From Enterococcus sp. RIT-PI-f (GTDB lineage Bacteria; Bacillota; Bacilli; Lactobacillales; Enterococcaceae), in contig NZ_LHOX01000003.1 in assembly GCF_001297065.1 (NCBI RefSeq), positions 62,001 through 126,000 on the forward strand: a DNA stretch of 64,000 nt, given 5' to 3'. Made by a program: the position numbers and the translations under genes. The notes below the pieces were generated by a model, which was given only the letters and a program-made list of their open reading frames with translations, did no database searches and was not told the origin of the DNA. Shown here piece after piece: positions 25,487-33,721 of this stretch (position 1 is the stretch's first letter; every line of letters starts with the position of its first letter).

Positions 25487-26152
25487 ATGAAACCAACGAA
25501 TTTCCAACACCAAGCCTATGAGTCGATCAAATCGATGATTCTTACAGCCCAACTGATACCTGGTGAAAAAATCTCAGAAAAAGACCTAGAAGCAAGATTG
25601 TCTATAGGTCGTACACCGATTAGAGAAGCAGTCATTCGGCTTCGCAGAGAAGCATTGATCGATGTCGTTCCTCAAAGTGGTACCTATGTTTCTCGTATGA
25701 ATACCAAACAAATCGAGGAAGCCCGTTTCGTTCGTGAAACACTAGAAAAAGAAGTTTTTAGGATTGCTTGCACAGTCATTACGAATGAACAGCTCAAAGA
25801 TTTAGAAAAACTGATCATTTTGCAACAAACCTATGCGCAATTAAAAGATGAGCAGGCTTTTTTTCAATTAGATGAAGACTTCCATCACTTGATTTACCAA
25901 ATATCCGATAAGGAAAATGTTTGGGATTGGCTGCAAGCGGTCATTTTGCCTTTGAATCGGTTTCGATATTTGCGTTTAGAAGTTGAAGCGTTATCCTGGG
26001 ATATCATTTTAAAGGATCATCAAGAAATTTTACACACGTTAAAAGCCCGTGACGAAAAGAAAATCACTTCTTTAGTAGAAAAGCATATCGATGTGATCGA
26101 CAATGACTTATTGGTGGTACAACAAGCCTACCCAGACTATTTTTCTCAATAA
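25487..26152 (+). CDS. GntR family regulator with FCD domain, probable uxu regulator
   Basis: A 221-residue FadR-subfamily regulator. Winged helix at residues 1-75 (QAYESIKSMILTAQLIPGEKISEKDLEARLSIGRTPIREAVIRL), then an all-helical FCD effector domain with the likely metal ligands Asp and His in FQLDEDFHHLIYQISD and KDHQEIL. FCD proteins commonly bind sugar acids such as fructuronate, and this one is divergent from uxuB, so control of glucuronate use is the simplest role. The ribosome site is weak (AAGAAG). The gene ends at a strong terminator. Confidence 0.9.
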   Translation: MKPTNFQHQAYESIKSMILTAQLIPGEKISEKDLEARLSIGRTPIREAVIRLRREALIDVVPQSGTYVSRMNTKQIEEARFVRETLEKEVFRIACTVITNEQLKDLEKLIILQQTYAQLKDEQAFFQLDEDFHHLIYQISDKENVWDWLQAVILPLNRFRYLRLEVEALSWDIILKDHQEILHTLKARDEKKITSLVEKHIDVIDNDLLVVQQAYPDYFSQ

Positions 26153-26206
26153 AAAGAACAAAGACGACCGGTGTGTCCATCCACTGATCGTCTTTGTTCT
26201 TTTTTA
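26152..26206. terminator. Bidirectional terminator between the GntR and YitT genes
   Basis: Long arms AAAAGAACAAAGACGA and TCGTCTTTGTTCTTTT around a 20-base loop, T-rich on both exits. Confidence 0.88.
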
Positions 26207-26214
26207 TGATTTTT

Positions 26215-27051
26215 TTATTCAATTGGATGATAACTGAACCCTTGCCCTAAGACTTCCGAAACTGTACTTACGATCACAAATGCTTTAGGATCGATTGTTT
26301 CAATAATCTGTCGAATACGGACAAATTCTTGGTCACTTGATACAATCAACAAGACTTGCTTTTCTGATTGCTGATAGCCTCCCTGCGCATTCAACAGCGT
26401 TGCCCCTCGACTCACTTTCTCAAAAACCGCGGTTCGAATCTCTTCTAAATGTTCATCACTCATGATCATAAGTGATTTTTTCCTGTTAAAGCCAGTTTCA
26501 ATATAATTCATAACTGCTGATGTAATCACGATCGACAAAATAGCAAATAGAAATTCTTCAAAACCAAAGACAAACAAATTCATCGACACAACAACTGCAT
26601 CTGTCACCAACAGACCGATTGCTGGATTAAGACCAAAATATTTCTTAAAGATGAGTGGCGGAATGGTCGTTCCACCACTAGAGGATTGGTTTTTGTATAA
26701 GATCGCGACACCTGCCGCGAAAATAGCACTGCCGAAAATCACAGACAACAAACGATCATCTGCAACTTTTATTTCAGGCACGATGGCAATCGCTAAAGGA
26801 AAGGCAAAACTGCCAAATACTACTTTCATGAAAGGCCCTTTACCCAAGAAGACATAAGCCAAAACGAGCATAGCAATATTCAAGACCATAATGACAACTG
26901 CACGGTCCCAGCCTAAGGATGATTCCAGCAAAATCCCAATGCCGCTGACCCCTCCTGCTGCAATATGATGCGGGCCTAAAAAAAGATTGATACTTGCAGC
27001 TAAAAGGAATAGCGCAGCGGTAATTTTTCCATATGATTTAATATAATTCAT
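26215..27051 (-). CDS. YitT family membrane protein (DUF2179)
   Basis: A 278-residue membrane protein with five to six helices in residues 10-195 (AALFLLAASINLFLGPHHIAAGGVSGIGILL is the typical first block, followed by GGTTIPPLIFKKYFG). A soluble DUF2179 domain follows, from about 200: LMIMSDEHLEEIRTAVFEK and TLLNAQGGYQQSEKQVLLIVSS. Function is not established for the family; transport or sensing are guesses. GAGGAGAACA before the ATG supports the start. It is followed upstream on the same strand by the CDF gene at a 54-base distance, so they may be co-transcribed. Confidence 0.85.
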   Translation of the reverse strand: MNYIKSYGKITAALFLLAASINLFLGPHHIAAGGVSGIGILLESSLGWDRAVVIMVLNIAMLVLAYVFLGKGPFMKVVFGSFAFPLAIAIVPEIKVADDRLLSVIFGSAIFAAGVAILYKNQSSSGGTTIPPLIFKKYFGLNPAIGLLVTDAVVVSMNLFVFGFEEFLFAILSIVITSAVMNYIETGFNRKKSLMIMSDEHLEEIRTAVFEKVSRGATLLNAQGGYQQSEKQVLLIVSSDQEFVRIRQIIETIDPKAFVIVSTVSEVLGQGFSYHPIE

Positions 27052-27105
27052 TGTTCTCCTCTTTTCGTTGAACTGTCTGTTGTCGTTATAAGGGCGTTCA
27101 CCAAT

Positions 27106-28038
27106 TCAGATCTCCTTCTCAACACTACTATACGCCCATTTTATATCTCCAACAAAGTTTATGTTTAGCCACAATGTATGTGATGCGATGATTTGATTGA
27201 TTGCGTCATGCAATTCTTCCCTTAAAGGGTCTTGCCGCGCAACTGTGTCCAGTGAACTTAGCGTCGTAACGACAAGATCAAGCTCCACAATAACCTGATT
27301 GCCAACTTTCGCAGTGCGCAAGACATACGTTTCCACATCTTCTCGCGCTAAACGAGTTTGGACCACCGTCAAGATTTCTTCTCGTAATCTGCTTTTTGCT
27401 GAAGAAGTGGTTAATTCCAAGATCGCATGCTTCAATTCTTTCAGCGCCAATTGGATAAAGAACAACGTGATGCCAATAGAAACAATAGGATCAATATACA
27501 TAGCCAAATGGCGATATCCACTTGACTCGAGTAATCCAGAAAGTAAAAATGACAGAACAACACCTGCGCTAAAGAAGAAACCAAAGCGCCATTGTGCATA
27601 TTCCACCCAATAAAAAGGATGCGTCAATTGATTTTTTTTAAGATACAAATAAAAAAGCAAACAATACACCGACCCAATGATTGAAAAATATAAACCACTA
27701 TTCCCTTGACTGCTAGGTATTATGTGAAACAATGTATAAACAGATTCAATAACACCATACACTGAAATCAGCAAGATAATACTATATTGAACAAAGACCA
27801 TTAAAGGCATCAAGGGTTCTTTTCCAAAAGGAAAACGTTCAAAGTCATGCATTTGAATATACTTCGCAAGATACAATGAAATAAAAGACATTACAGCGCC
27901 AATCAACGTATATGCTCCGTCTAACAGCAACACATTGTACTGCATAAGCAAACCAAAAAGTAATGCACCCATCCCATAGATCGAACCTGCGATAATCGAC
28001 AAAATAAGCAAGCGCCGAATATGATTATTTTCTTTCAT
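27106..28038 (-). CDS. Cation diffusion facilitator family transporter
   Basis: A 310-residue membrane protein with six predicted helices and a short cytoplasmic C-terminal domain. The N-terminal half shows ILLDGAYTLIGAVMSFISLYLAKYI, matching the CDF helix II metal site, where the usual DxxxD/HxxxD reads D-G-A-Y-T; the helix V region has MYIDPIVSIGITLFFI with the conserved Asp. Divalent metal efflux (Zn, Mn or Fe) by proton antiport is the family role; metal is not predicted. The start is supported by GAGGACGG. Confidence 0.85.
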   Translation of the reverse strand: MKENNHIRRLLILSIIAGSIYGMGALLFGLLMQYNVLLLDGAYTLIGAVMSFISLYLAKYIQMHDFERFPFGKEPLMPLMVFVQYSIILLISVYGVIESVYTLFHIIPSSQGNSGLYFSIIGSVYCLLFYLYLKKNQLTHPFYWVEYAQWRFGFFFSAGVVLSFLLSGLLESSGYRHLAMYIDPIVSIGITLFFIQLALKELKHAILELTTSSAKSRLREEILTVVQTRLAREDVETYVLRTAKVGNQVIVELDLVVTTLSSLDTVARQDPLREELHDAINQIIASHTLWLNINFVGDIKWAYSSVEKEI

Positions 28039-28367
28039 TTTCCGTCCTCTTTTCGACCAGTTTAAAATTTAAAACAACAGGCATTTTAATAAAATCTGCA
28101 TCTTTCAGCTGATCTTCTTTTATATCTTGCCATAAAAATAACGACGATGACAGTCTTTTTTTTCATTCAAGGATGAATTTTTGGAATAGCTGTGGCTGTA
28201 TTCAATTGATCTATCGAACTTCACTTTTCACATATTCATGTCAAATTCTCTTGACTATCCATTTTGATTCCCTTATCATCAGTGGTAACAACTGGGAATC
28301 AGAATTTTCAGAATATTCCACCTTGTTTTCAGTAAGAGTATTCATGTATCAAGAAAGGATGAGTCAC
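28039..28367. other. Intergenic region between the CDF and Sua5-family genes
   Basis: About 330 AT-rich bases. An ORF reading extends upstream of the Sua5-type start to 28173, but that part is low-complexity and unlike the family, so I treat it as non-coding. It contains one good promoter (next entry) and no other structure that I can support. Confidence 0.6.
28251..28279 (+). promoter_or_regulatory. Promoter of the Sua5/YciO-family gene
   Basis: TTGACT (28251-28256), 17-bp spacer, TATCAT (28274-28279), about 88 bases before the chosen start codon. Confidence 0.6.
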
Positions 28368-29150
28368 TTGAGTCAAGATAAACAAATCAAATGGTCTGGG
28401 GAACCTAGCCAGTCCGCAATTGACCTATTGCAGGGAGAAGGCAACGTTGTTGTCTGTCCAACAAAAGTTGGTTACATCATTACAGTATCAGATAAAAAAG
28501 GACTAGAGCGGAAATTCTCTGCGAAAAACCGAAAGCGCAATAAACCTGGTGTGGTGCTTTGCGGCTCTTTGGAACAGTTGCACGAATTAGCCGAATTAAA
28601 TGCGGAAACAGCTGCCGTATATCAAACATGCTGGGAAAACGATGTGCTGTTCGGTGCTATTTTACCTTGGAAAGAATCTGGTAAAACCTATATTCCGGCT
28701 GATGGATCTGAAGAACTGATGACAGATGTTCGCGGTACGAGTTGCTTCGTCATCAAATTTGGTGTCCCAGGAGAGCAAATCTCAAAGGCATTATGGGAGA
28801 AAGACCACACATTATTGTTTGCGAGTTCTGCCAATCCTTCTGGTAAAGGGAATCGTGGTCTGGTTGAAGGAATTGGTGAACAAATTGCTGAAGAGGCAGA
28901 TTTGATTATCGAAAGCAATGATTACGTTGCTTCAATTCAACCGGATAAATCGATTAAAACCCGTTATGAACAAGGTGTCATGGTTTCTTTTGTAGATAAA
29001 GAGGGAAAATTGATTCCTGAACAAGGCGATCAACGCTCCATCACGCCTGCCCCTGTATTGATCCGTAAAGGTTTGGATGTAGACAAAATACAAATGTACT
29101 TGTCTGATACGTTCAATTCATGGGATTATCGTCATGGTGAGTATTATTAA
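28368..29150 (+). CDS. Sua5/YciO/YrdC family protein (threonylcarbamoyl-AMP synthase-like)
   Basis: A 260-residue protein of the YrdC domain: VVVCPTKVGYIITVSDKKGLERKFSAKNRKRNKPGVVL carries the KxR...SxxN-like substrate loop in variant form, and LLFASSANPSGKGNRGLVEGIGE is the ASANPSG motif. True Sua5/TsaC makes threonylcarbamoyl-AMP for tRNA t6A; this one diverges in the first motif and may be a YciO-like paralogue, the essential copy being elsewhere. The start is TTG at 28368, with AAAGGA eight bases upstream; ATG at 28344 and 28359 are alternatives. Ends at a very strong terminator. Confidence 0.75.
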   Translation: MSQDKQIKWSGEPSQSAIDLLQGEGNVVVCPTKVGYIITVSDKKGLERKFSAKNRKRNKPGVVLCGSLEQLHELAELNAETAAVYQTCWENDVLFGAILPWKESGKTYIPADGSEELMTDVRGTSCFVIKFGVPGEQISKALWEKDHTLLFASSANPSGKGNRGLVEGIGEQIAEEADLIIESNDYVASIQPDKSIKTRYEQGVMVSFVDKEGKLIPEQGDQRSITPAPVLIRKGLDVDKIQMYLSDTFNSWDYRHGEYY

Positions 29151-29163
29151 TGAAAGCATACTA

Positions 29164-29215
29164 AAAAGGACTTGCAAGGTAGACGTTGTTGTCTACCTTG
29201 CAAGTCCTTTTCTTC
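29164..29215. terminator. Bidirectional terminator, 21-bp perfect stem
   Basis: Arms at 29164-29184 and 29191-29211 are exactly complementary over 21 bp around GTTGTT, with A and T tracts outside. It is the strongest hairpin in the window. Confidence 0.92.
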
Positions 29216-29241
29216 TTCTGAGCAACCTCGTTTGGGAGAGA

Positions 29242-29628
29242 CTACATCTCAAGCAATGCAGCTTTTTGCTTTTTCGTTAACTTCTCTTTTACTAGGTCAT
29301 AGGAAACTTTGATCAGTAATTCCACTGCCTGAGGATCCATTTCTTCGTTTGCAATCTTTATGGAGTTCCAATGTGTTTTGTTTGCATAATATCCTGGAAT
29401 AATCACACCGGGGAATTGCTCCCGCAAAGATTCATTCACTTCAGGTAAATTTTTTAACGTAATCAATGTATCTGCAGTAGGTTCTGGCGACATCATCCCG
29501 AATTGTTTGCCAAGCAAATCGAAATAAATCGTTCCCCAGTCCTCTCGATAGTATACTTTTGCCCCAGGTAAACTTTCACCAAAACGTTTAAATTGATCGA
29601 TTCTAGAAGCTACTTGTTGCTCATCCAT
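29242..29628 (-). CDS. MmcQ/YjbR family protein
   Basis: A 128-residue protein of the CyaY-like MmcQ/YjbR fold. Key segments are GAKVYYREDWGTIYFDLLGKQFGMMSPEP, then LKNLPEVNESLREQFPGVIIPGYYANKTHWNSI, with the conserved HW motif, and a helical C-terminus. Called a DNA-binding fold in some databases, but function is unproven. GGAGG seven bases before the ATG at 29628 fixes the start. Single-gene unit, convergent to the Sua5-type gene. Confidence 0.85.
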   Translation of the reverse strand: MDEQQVASRIDQFKRFGESLPGAKVYYREDWGTIYFDLLGKQFGMMSPEPTADTLITLKNLPEVNESLREQFPGVIIPGYYANKTHWNSIKIANEEMDPQAVELLIKVSYDLVKEKLTKKQKAALLEM

Positions 29629-29649
29629 TCATTTCCCTCCCTTATGATT

Positions 29650-29760
29650 TTATTTATCTTGATCTTCTTCTGATTTCTTCCGGCGTCCTATACCAAAGAA
29701 CCCGGCCAATGCAACCAATATCGTACCAATGATCCCGAGGGAACGACTTTCTTCTTTATA
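29650..29760 (-). pseudogene. Remnant of an LPXTG-type cell wall anchor
   Basis: On the - strand, 36 codons read as ESRSLGIIGTILVALAGFFG, then IGRRKKSEEDQDK and a stop: a hydrophobic helix followed by positive charges, exactly the end of a sortase-anchored surface protein. The frame is closed by a TAG at 29761-29763 and the LPXTG pentapeptide and any mature protein are missing, so this is a decayed 3' fragment. It has no start codon of its own with a ribosome site. Confidence 0.7.
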
Positions 29761-29808
29761 CTAATAAATCAGGTCCTTACACCCTAGATAGAATTGCTTG
29801 GTATGTAC

Positions 29809-29900
29809 TATCGACGCAATATACTCATGATTCCCGCCTATAATAACGGGTTTCATTGCTGCACAGATTTACGCACCAGACCAACTGTCTCCCGTCGATA
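29809..29900. other. Structured intergenic element, possible RNA
   Basis: About 92 bases closed by exact 8-bp arms TATCGACG (29809-29816) and CGTCGATA (29893-29900). Inner stems are CCCG/CGGG (29833-29836 and 29847-29850) and AGAC/GTCT (29878-29881 and 29887-29890). The order of nested stems suggests a folded RNA, most naturally on the - strand. I could not match it to a known riboswitch class. A 31-codon ORF starting MKPVIIGGNHEYIAS begins inside it on the - strand but has no ribosome site. Confidence 0.4.
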
Positions 29901-29960
29901 AAACAGCAAACCTTTGTTAACATTATACTTGCAATAGTATGTCAATCAAACAGATATGAA

Positions 29961-29988
29961 TAAAAAAACAGACCCCGAAAGGTCTGTT
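29961..29988 (-). terminator. Terminator of the LysM gene
   Basis: Arms AACAGACC (29967-29974) and GGTCTGTT (29981-29988), with a run of T on the - strand exit. Confidence 0.88.
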
Positions 29989-29998
29989 CGTTAGCTGT

Positions 29999-30616
29999 TT
30001 AGTACCATCCATTGGCTTCCCAGAAAGCTTTGGCTGCTGTCCAAGAACCATAACGTGAAGCTACATACTCATCGGCAACTTTTTCTTGATTGGCTGCTGA
30101 GTAATCACCGTTTAAATATGAATTTGTTAATTGGTAACGACCATAGTATTGTCCATTCGTCGCTGTATATGAGCCACCTGACTCTTTGTTAGCAATCCAT
30201 TCTTTAGCAGAAGATTCAGAACCTGTTGCTGAAGATGTATAGCTTGTTGAACTTTCTGAGCTTGATGAAGCTTGGCTGCTGCTTGCTTGTGACGATTCTG
30301 ATTGTGCAGGTTGTTCACTAGCTGCTGCATAAGAGGAAGATGATCCTTCATAAGAAGATGTTGCATAATCGCTATCATCAGTAGGAATCACTAAAGACTC
30401 ACCAACATAGATCAAATTGATATTTGCAATATCATTTGCTTCAGCAATTGCTTCTACTGCATCTGCAGAGCCAAAGTAATTGTATGCAATAGTGGATAGT
30501 GTGTCACCAGATTGAACAGTATATTGTTCATCGGCAAACGCATCTTTGCCACCTAAGAAAAGACCAAATCCGGCCAAGACAGCTGTACTTAGTAAAACAG
30601 TTTTAAAAGATTTCAT
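29999..30616 (-). CDS. Secreted LysM protein with C-terminal APF/transglycosylase-like domain
   Basis: Secreted cell-wall protein of 205 residues. Signal peptide at residues 1-28 (MKSFKTVLLSTAVLAGFGLFLGG, cleavage after AFA). One LysM peptidoglycan-binding domain at about 30-75: YTVQSGDTLSTIAYNYFGSA. A Ser/Gln-rich linker follows at about 80-130, then a lysozyme-like domain ending in SGGSYTATNGQYYGRYQL and WEANGWY, as in aggregation-promoting factors of lactobacilli. I set the start at 30616, where GGAG precedes MKSFK; an upstream extension to 30775 is unlike a signal peptide. A palindrome at 30750-30770 may be its operator. Confidence 0.9.
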   Translation of the reverse strand: MKSFKTVLLSTAVLAGFGLFLGGKDAFADEQYTVQSGDTLSTIAYNYFGSADAVEAIAEANDIANINLIYVGESLVIPTDDSDYATSSYEGSSSSYAAASEQPAQSESSQASSSQASSSSESSTSYTSSATGSESSAKEWIANKESGGSYTATNGQYYGRYQLTNSYLNGDYSAANQEKVADEYVASRYGSWTAAKAFWEANGWY

Positions 30617-30749
30617 ATAGTAATATCTCCTTCTCTGATAAACTTCGATATGCGAGAGTTGAAATAACTCAAGCGCATGAACTAGTCTAACATCGAAGAA
30701 TATTTCATAGGTGATAACTGCGTTACAATTTGAATGAAAAAAAGACAAA

Positions 30750-30770
30750 ATTCTTACATTTTGTAAGAAT
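30750..30770. promoter_or_regulatory. 21-bp palindrome upstream of the LysM gene
   Basis: ATTCTTACA (30750-30758), three T, TGTAAGAAT (30762-30770): exact 9-bp arms, about 135-155 bases before the LysM start. TGTAAG also resembles half of a WalR box, but the second half at the standard spacing is poor. Confidence 0.5.
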
Positions 30771-30912
30771 AGCAAAGAATCCTTATAACGAAAGGAAAAT
30801 ACCCGGATATATTCAAACCAATTTCGTTATTTAATTTGAAATCAAACTGATTTACCCAATGATCATTTTCAAATATTACAAATAAACCGCTTTAACACGT
30901 TTATGTAACATA

Positions 30913-30950
30913 AAAGCAAGCGGCCAGCCAATTTGACGTCCGCTTGCTTT
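30913..30950 (-). terminator. Terminator of the guaD-permease operon
   Basis: Arms AAAGCAAGCGG (30913-30923) and CCGCTTGCTTT (30940-30950), with TTTTA on the - strand exit. Confidence 0.8.
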
Positions 30951-30964
30951 GTCTAAAATGTATC

Positions 30965-32305
30965 TCAGTTTTTCACTGGAATCAATTTGTTCATCACGAT
31001 TGCAGCAATTGCGCTTAGCGCAATTGGCGAATCAAGCAGGTATTGCAAAAATTGAGGTGCGGATTCTTTGATTTCTGTCGGCATAAATAAAAGACCGATG
31101 GCGATAATCAAAGGCACTCCGATGATGTACAACTCCCGCTCGGAAAATGCTTGATTCTTGATCACACGAAACCCGCTGAGCAAGATGATGACACAAACCA
31201 CCGCGAATACACCGCCAATCACTGAAGAAGGAACTGCGTGGATCAAGGCAGATAGTTTGCCAATAAAGGACAACAAAATGAACCAACATGAAGCCATCAC
31301 AAAGACTTTTTTGCTCGCCACACCAGTGATCGAAATGATTCCTGCATTTGTTGAGTAACCAGTGACTGGTGTCGTACCCACCAAAGCGGCCACCATACAA
31401 CCTAGTCCTTCGCCAATGACCCCTTTATTGATTTGTTCATCAGTGATTGGTTCTTCGGTCACAGAGCTGACTGCATACCAGGTACCTGTTGTTTCTGCCA
31501 ACAATACCATATAAATCACCAACATGGTCAAGATGGCAGAAATATCGAAGTGCAAGCCATAATGAACAAAGGCCAACTTAGGCAAACTAAACAATGGCGC
31601 CTCTGCAACTGATTGAAAATCAACCCCGCCCATAAATGAAGCAATCGTCGTCCCGATGACTAAAGCAATGATGACAGAGCTGATACGAAAGTACTTGCCT
31701 AATCCCGGGAAATAGTCCCCTAACATAGAAAAAAGAATCAAGATAGCCGCAGTGATCGCTGCCAAAAGCATATTCTGATTTGCGCTCAAAGTTTCCGTTG
31801 CAGGATAAATATTACTCGTAAATGCTGTTGGCAGCAACGTCAAGCCAACGATCATGATGATCGTTCCACTAACGATCGTTGGAATAAAATGTCGAACAAT
31901 ATACTTATAAATGCCTGTAAACCCGAGCAAAACAACTGCAATTGCACCAACGATACTTGCACCTAATACAGTATCCATGCCTTTCGCCCCAAAGTAGATC
32001 CCAATGATCGCACCCACTGGTACGAAAGATGGCCCTTGGCAAACAGGTAATTTCAGAAAAAATAATACTTGGATCAAAGAAGCAATCCCTGCCCCTAAAA
32101 AAGTTGATTGGATCAATCCGGAGGCATCTGATGATGACATCGCCACAGCTGTGGCGATAATAAATGGCGGTACATAGACATCCATCGCTAAAACATGTTG
32201 CAGCCCTAATATCACTGCTTGTCCAAAAGGAATATCATCATTGATGCCAATCGTTAAATGTTTATTTTTTGAAGTTTCCACGTACTCATTCTCCTTGTTT
32301 GTCAT
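30965..32305 (-). CDS. NCS2 family nucleobase permease (xanthine/uracil type)
   Basis: A 446-residue nucleobase:cation symporter with about 12-14 helices. The family motif blocks VLAMDVYVPPFIIATAVAMS, CQGPSFVPVGAIIGIYFG and GLGCMVAALVGTTPVTGYSTNAGIISITGVASK are clear; the last is the conserved NCS2 Q/T-G-Y-S signature. The operon with guanine deaminase suggests guanine or xanthine as substrate; urate or uracil are less likely. Its start overlaps the end of guaD by 20 bases with AAGGA about ten bases upstream. Confidence 0.9.
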   Translation of the reverse strand: MTNKENEYVETSKNKHLTIGINDDIPFGQAVILGLQHVLAMDVYVPPFIIATAVAMSSSDASGLIQSTFLGAGIASLIQVLFFLKLPVCQGPSFVPVGAIIGIYFGAKGMDTVLGASIVGAIAVVLLGFTGIYKYIVRHFIPTIVSGTIIMIVGLTLLPTAFTSNIYPATETLSANQNMLLAAITAAILILFSMLGDYFPGLGKYFRISSVIIALVIGTTIASFMGGVDFQSVAEAPLFSLPKLAFVHYGLHFDISAILTMLVIYMVLLAETTGTWYAVSSVTEEPITDEQINKGVIGEGLGCMVAALVGTTPVTGYSTNAGIISITGVASKKVFVMASCWFILLSFIGKLSALIHAVPSSVIGGVFAVVCVIILLSGFRVIKNQAFSERELYIIGVPLIIAIGLLFMPTEIKESAPQFLQYLLDSPIALSAIAAIVMNKLIPVKN

Positions 32306-33647
32306 GTACTTTTTTTCCTTGGACCCATACTTGACGAATATTTTGCATTGTCGCTAGGTACAAGATTTTTTGCAATCGTGCTTCAGATGTTGTAAAGACA
32401 CCAAAATCGGGTAATGGATTGCCTTGATTTCGGGAATCAATGACTTGAACATCGAAAGCATACCCTTCTTTGATAACCCCAATAGGCAATTGCAAAGCGT
32501 CACCGCCGCCTTTTGTAGCAAGGGAAAAGGCATCTATCACAGAAATACGCGAATCCGCCACCCCACGTTCATGTTGGGCACGCGTGACATCAACACCATC
32601 TTCAAGCATACGCGATGACATCACCGCTTGTTTGATATTGTCATATAAACTAGGCGAAAATCCGCCTGATATATCAGTCCCTAAGCCAATTGTGACACCT
32701 TGCTTTTTCAATTGTTTGATGGGAATCACCCCATTAGCAAAATATGCATTTGAGATTGGACAATGGGCAACTGCCGCGCCAGTTTCAATAAACAGTGCCC
32801 CATCTTGGGGACTAATAAAATTGCCATGGGCCATAACCGCTTTTTCTTTCAATAAACCAAAATCTTTTAACACTTCAGTATCCGTCTTGCCAAAACGTTC
32901 TTGGACAAAGTCATGTTCCCATTGTCCTTCACTGCAATGTGTTTGCACATGGATATCATATTTTTGTGCCAACGCGCCTAGACCAGCTAGCCCTTCATCG
33001 GTACAGCTGGGAACAAATCTTGGCGTGACAACTGGATATACACCTTGCGGGGCAGATTCAGCCAACTTTTGGATACTTTGGATAAATTGTTCGGTTTCTT
33101 GTAAAGCAGCTTCAGTCGATGCATCTCGATAAAAATCCGGATTGGCTTGTGGATCATCCATCACAACTTTGCCAACTAACCCTCGTTGTCCTTTTTCGAC
33201 ACATATCTTCGCCAACAACAGACTCGCTTCTAAATGGATCGTCGCAAAATATAAAACCGTTGTTGTCCCTCTAGACAGTAATTGCGTGACCAAATCTTCA
33301 TAGACCTGTTGGGCAAAATCAGTATCCGCATATTTGGCTTCCAAAGGAAATGTACATTCGTCAAGCCATACATTCAAAGGCTCATCCAAGGCGATACCCG
33401 CTTGCGGCCATTGTGGTGCGTGGACATGCAAGTCAACAAACCCTGGCAAGAAACATTGTCCCTTGCTCAAAGACAAAGTGATGTCAGCCTGTTGACAGGC
33501 TTTCTCGTATTGCTTATCGGTTTTTTTTATTACTTTTGTGATGATGCCAGCAGGATCAACTTGGATCAAAGCATCTTCGAGAAATTCTAATTTCCCATCT
33601 GTTGGTGTATGAAACACGTCCCCTTTGAAATAACTCTCAGTGGTCAT
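32286..33647 (-). CDS. guaD: Guanine deaminase
   Basis: Hydrolytic deamination of guanine to xanthine and ammonia; zinc-dependent amidohydrolase. The 453 residues include the metal motif FVDLHVHAPQWPQAG, substrate loops VTPRFVPSCTDE and HVQTHCSEGQWEHDF, MAHGNFISP and GLGTDISGG, which together identify GuaD. Start at the ATG at 33647, nine bases after GGAGG; an in-frame upstream codon at 33692 lacks a site. Translation of the following permease overlaps its end. A PurBox and a 5' hairpin precede it, so purine control by PurR-PRPP is likely. Confidence 0.95.
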   Translation of the reverse strand: MTTESYFKGDVFHTPTDGKLEFLEDALIQVDPAGIITKVIKKTDKQYEKACQQADITLSLSKGQCFLPGFVDLHVHAPQWPQAGIALDEPLNVWLDECTFPLEAKYADTDFAQQVYEDLVTQLLSRGTTTVLYFATIHLEASLLLAKICVEKGQRGLVGKVVMDDPQANPDFYRDASTEAALQETEQFIQSIQKLAESAPQGVYPVVTPRFVPSCTDEGLAGLGALAQKYDIHVQTHCSEGQWEHDFVQERFGKTDTEVLKDFGLLKEKAVMAHGNFISPQDGALFIETGAAVAHCPISNAYFANGVIPIKQLKKQGVTIGLGTDISGGFSPSLYDNIKQAVMSSRMLEDGVDVTRAQHERGVADSRISVIDAFSLATKGGGDALQLPIGVIKEGYAFDVQVIDSRNQGNPLPDFGVFTTSEARLQKILYLATMQNIRQVWVQGKKVHDKQGE

Positions 33648-33676
33648 GCAGTAAAGCCTCCATTCATCATAAAGCA

Positions 33677-33709
33677 CGCTAAAAAAGAACAATGTTCCTC
33701 TTTTAAGCG
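33677..33709 (-). promoter_or_regulatory. 5' leader hairpin of guaD
   Basis: Imperfect arms CGCTAAAAAAGAAC (33677-33690) and GTTCCTCTTTTAAGCG (33694-33709) form a stem at the very 5' end of the predicted transcript. It may stabilise the mRNA; the internal U-run also allows an attenuator reading. Confidence 0.45.
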
Positions 33710-33721
33710 CGGGATGTTCTT

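Larger units (their letters stand above)
30617..30964. other. Intergenic region upstream of the LysM gene
   Basis: About 350 bases. Contains the leader of the LysM gene, the palindrome at 30750-30770 and, at the far end, the permease terminator. No further ORF is credible; the reading that extends the LysM gene upstream lacks a ribosome site. Confidence 0.6.

Noticed and set aside
28173-28367. N-terminal extension of the Sua5-type protein
   Set aside because: The extra 65 codons are not YrdC-like and overlap a good promoter at 28251-28279; the start with a ribosome site is at 28368.
29810-29902. 31-codon ORF MKPVIIGG... as a peptide gene
   Set aside because: No ribosome binding site and it lies in the structured element; not listed as a CDS.
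30617-30775. N-terminal extension of the LysM protein
   Set aside because: No ribosome site, overlaps a palindrome, and places 53 residues before an obvious signal peptide.
32470-33132. 220-codon + strand reading frame opposite guaD
   Set aside because: Fully antisense to a well-supported guaD gene, with no ribosome site and no recognisable domain; a shadow frame.
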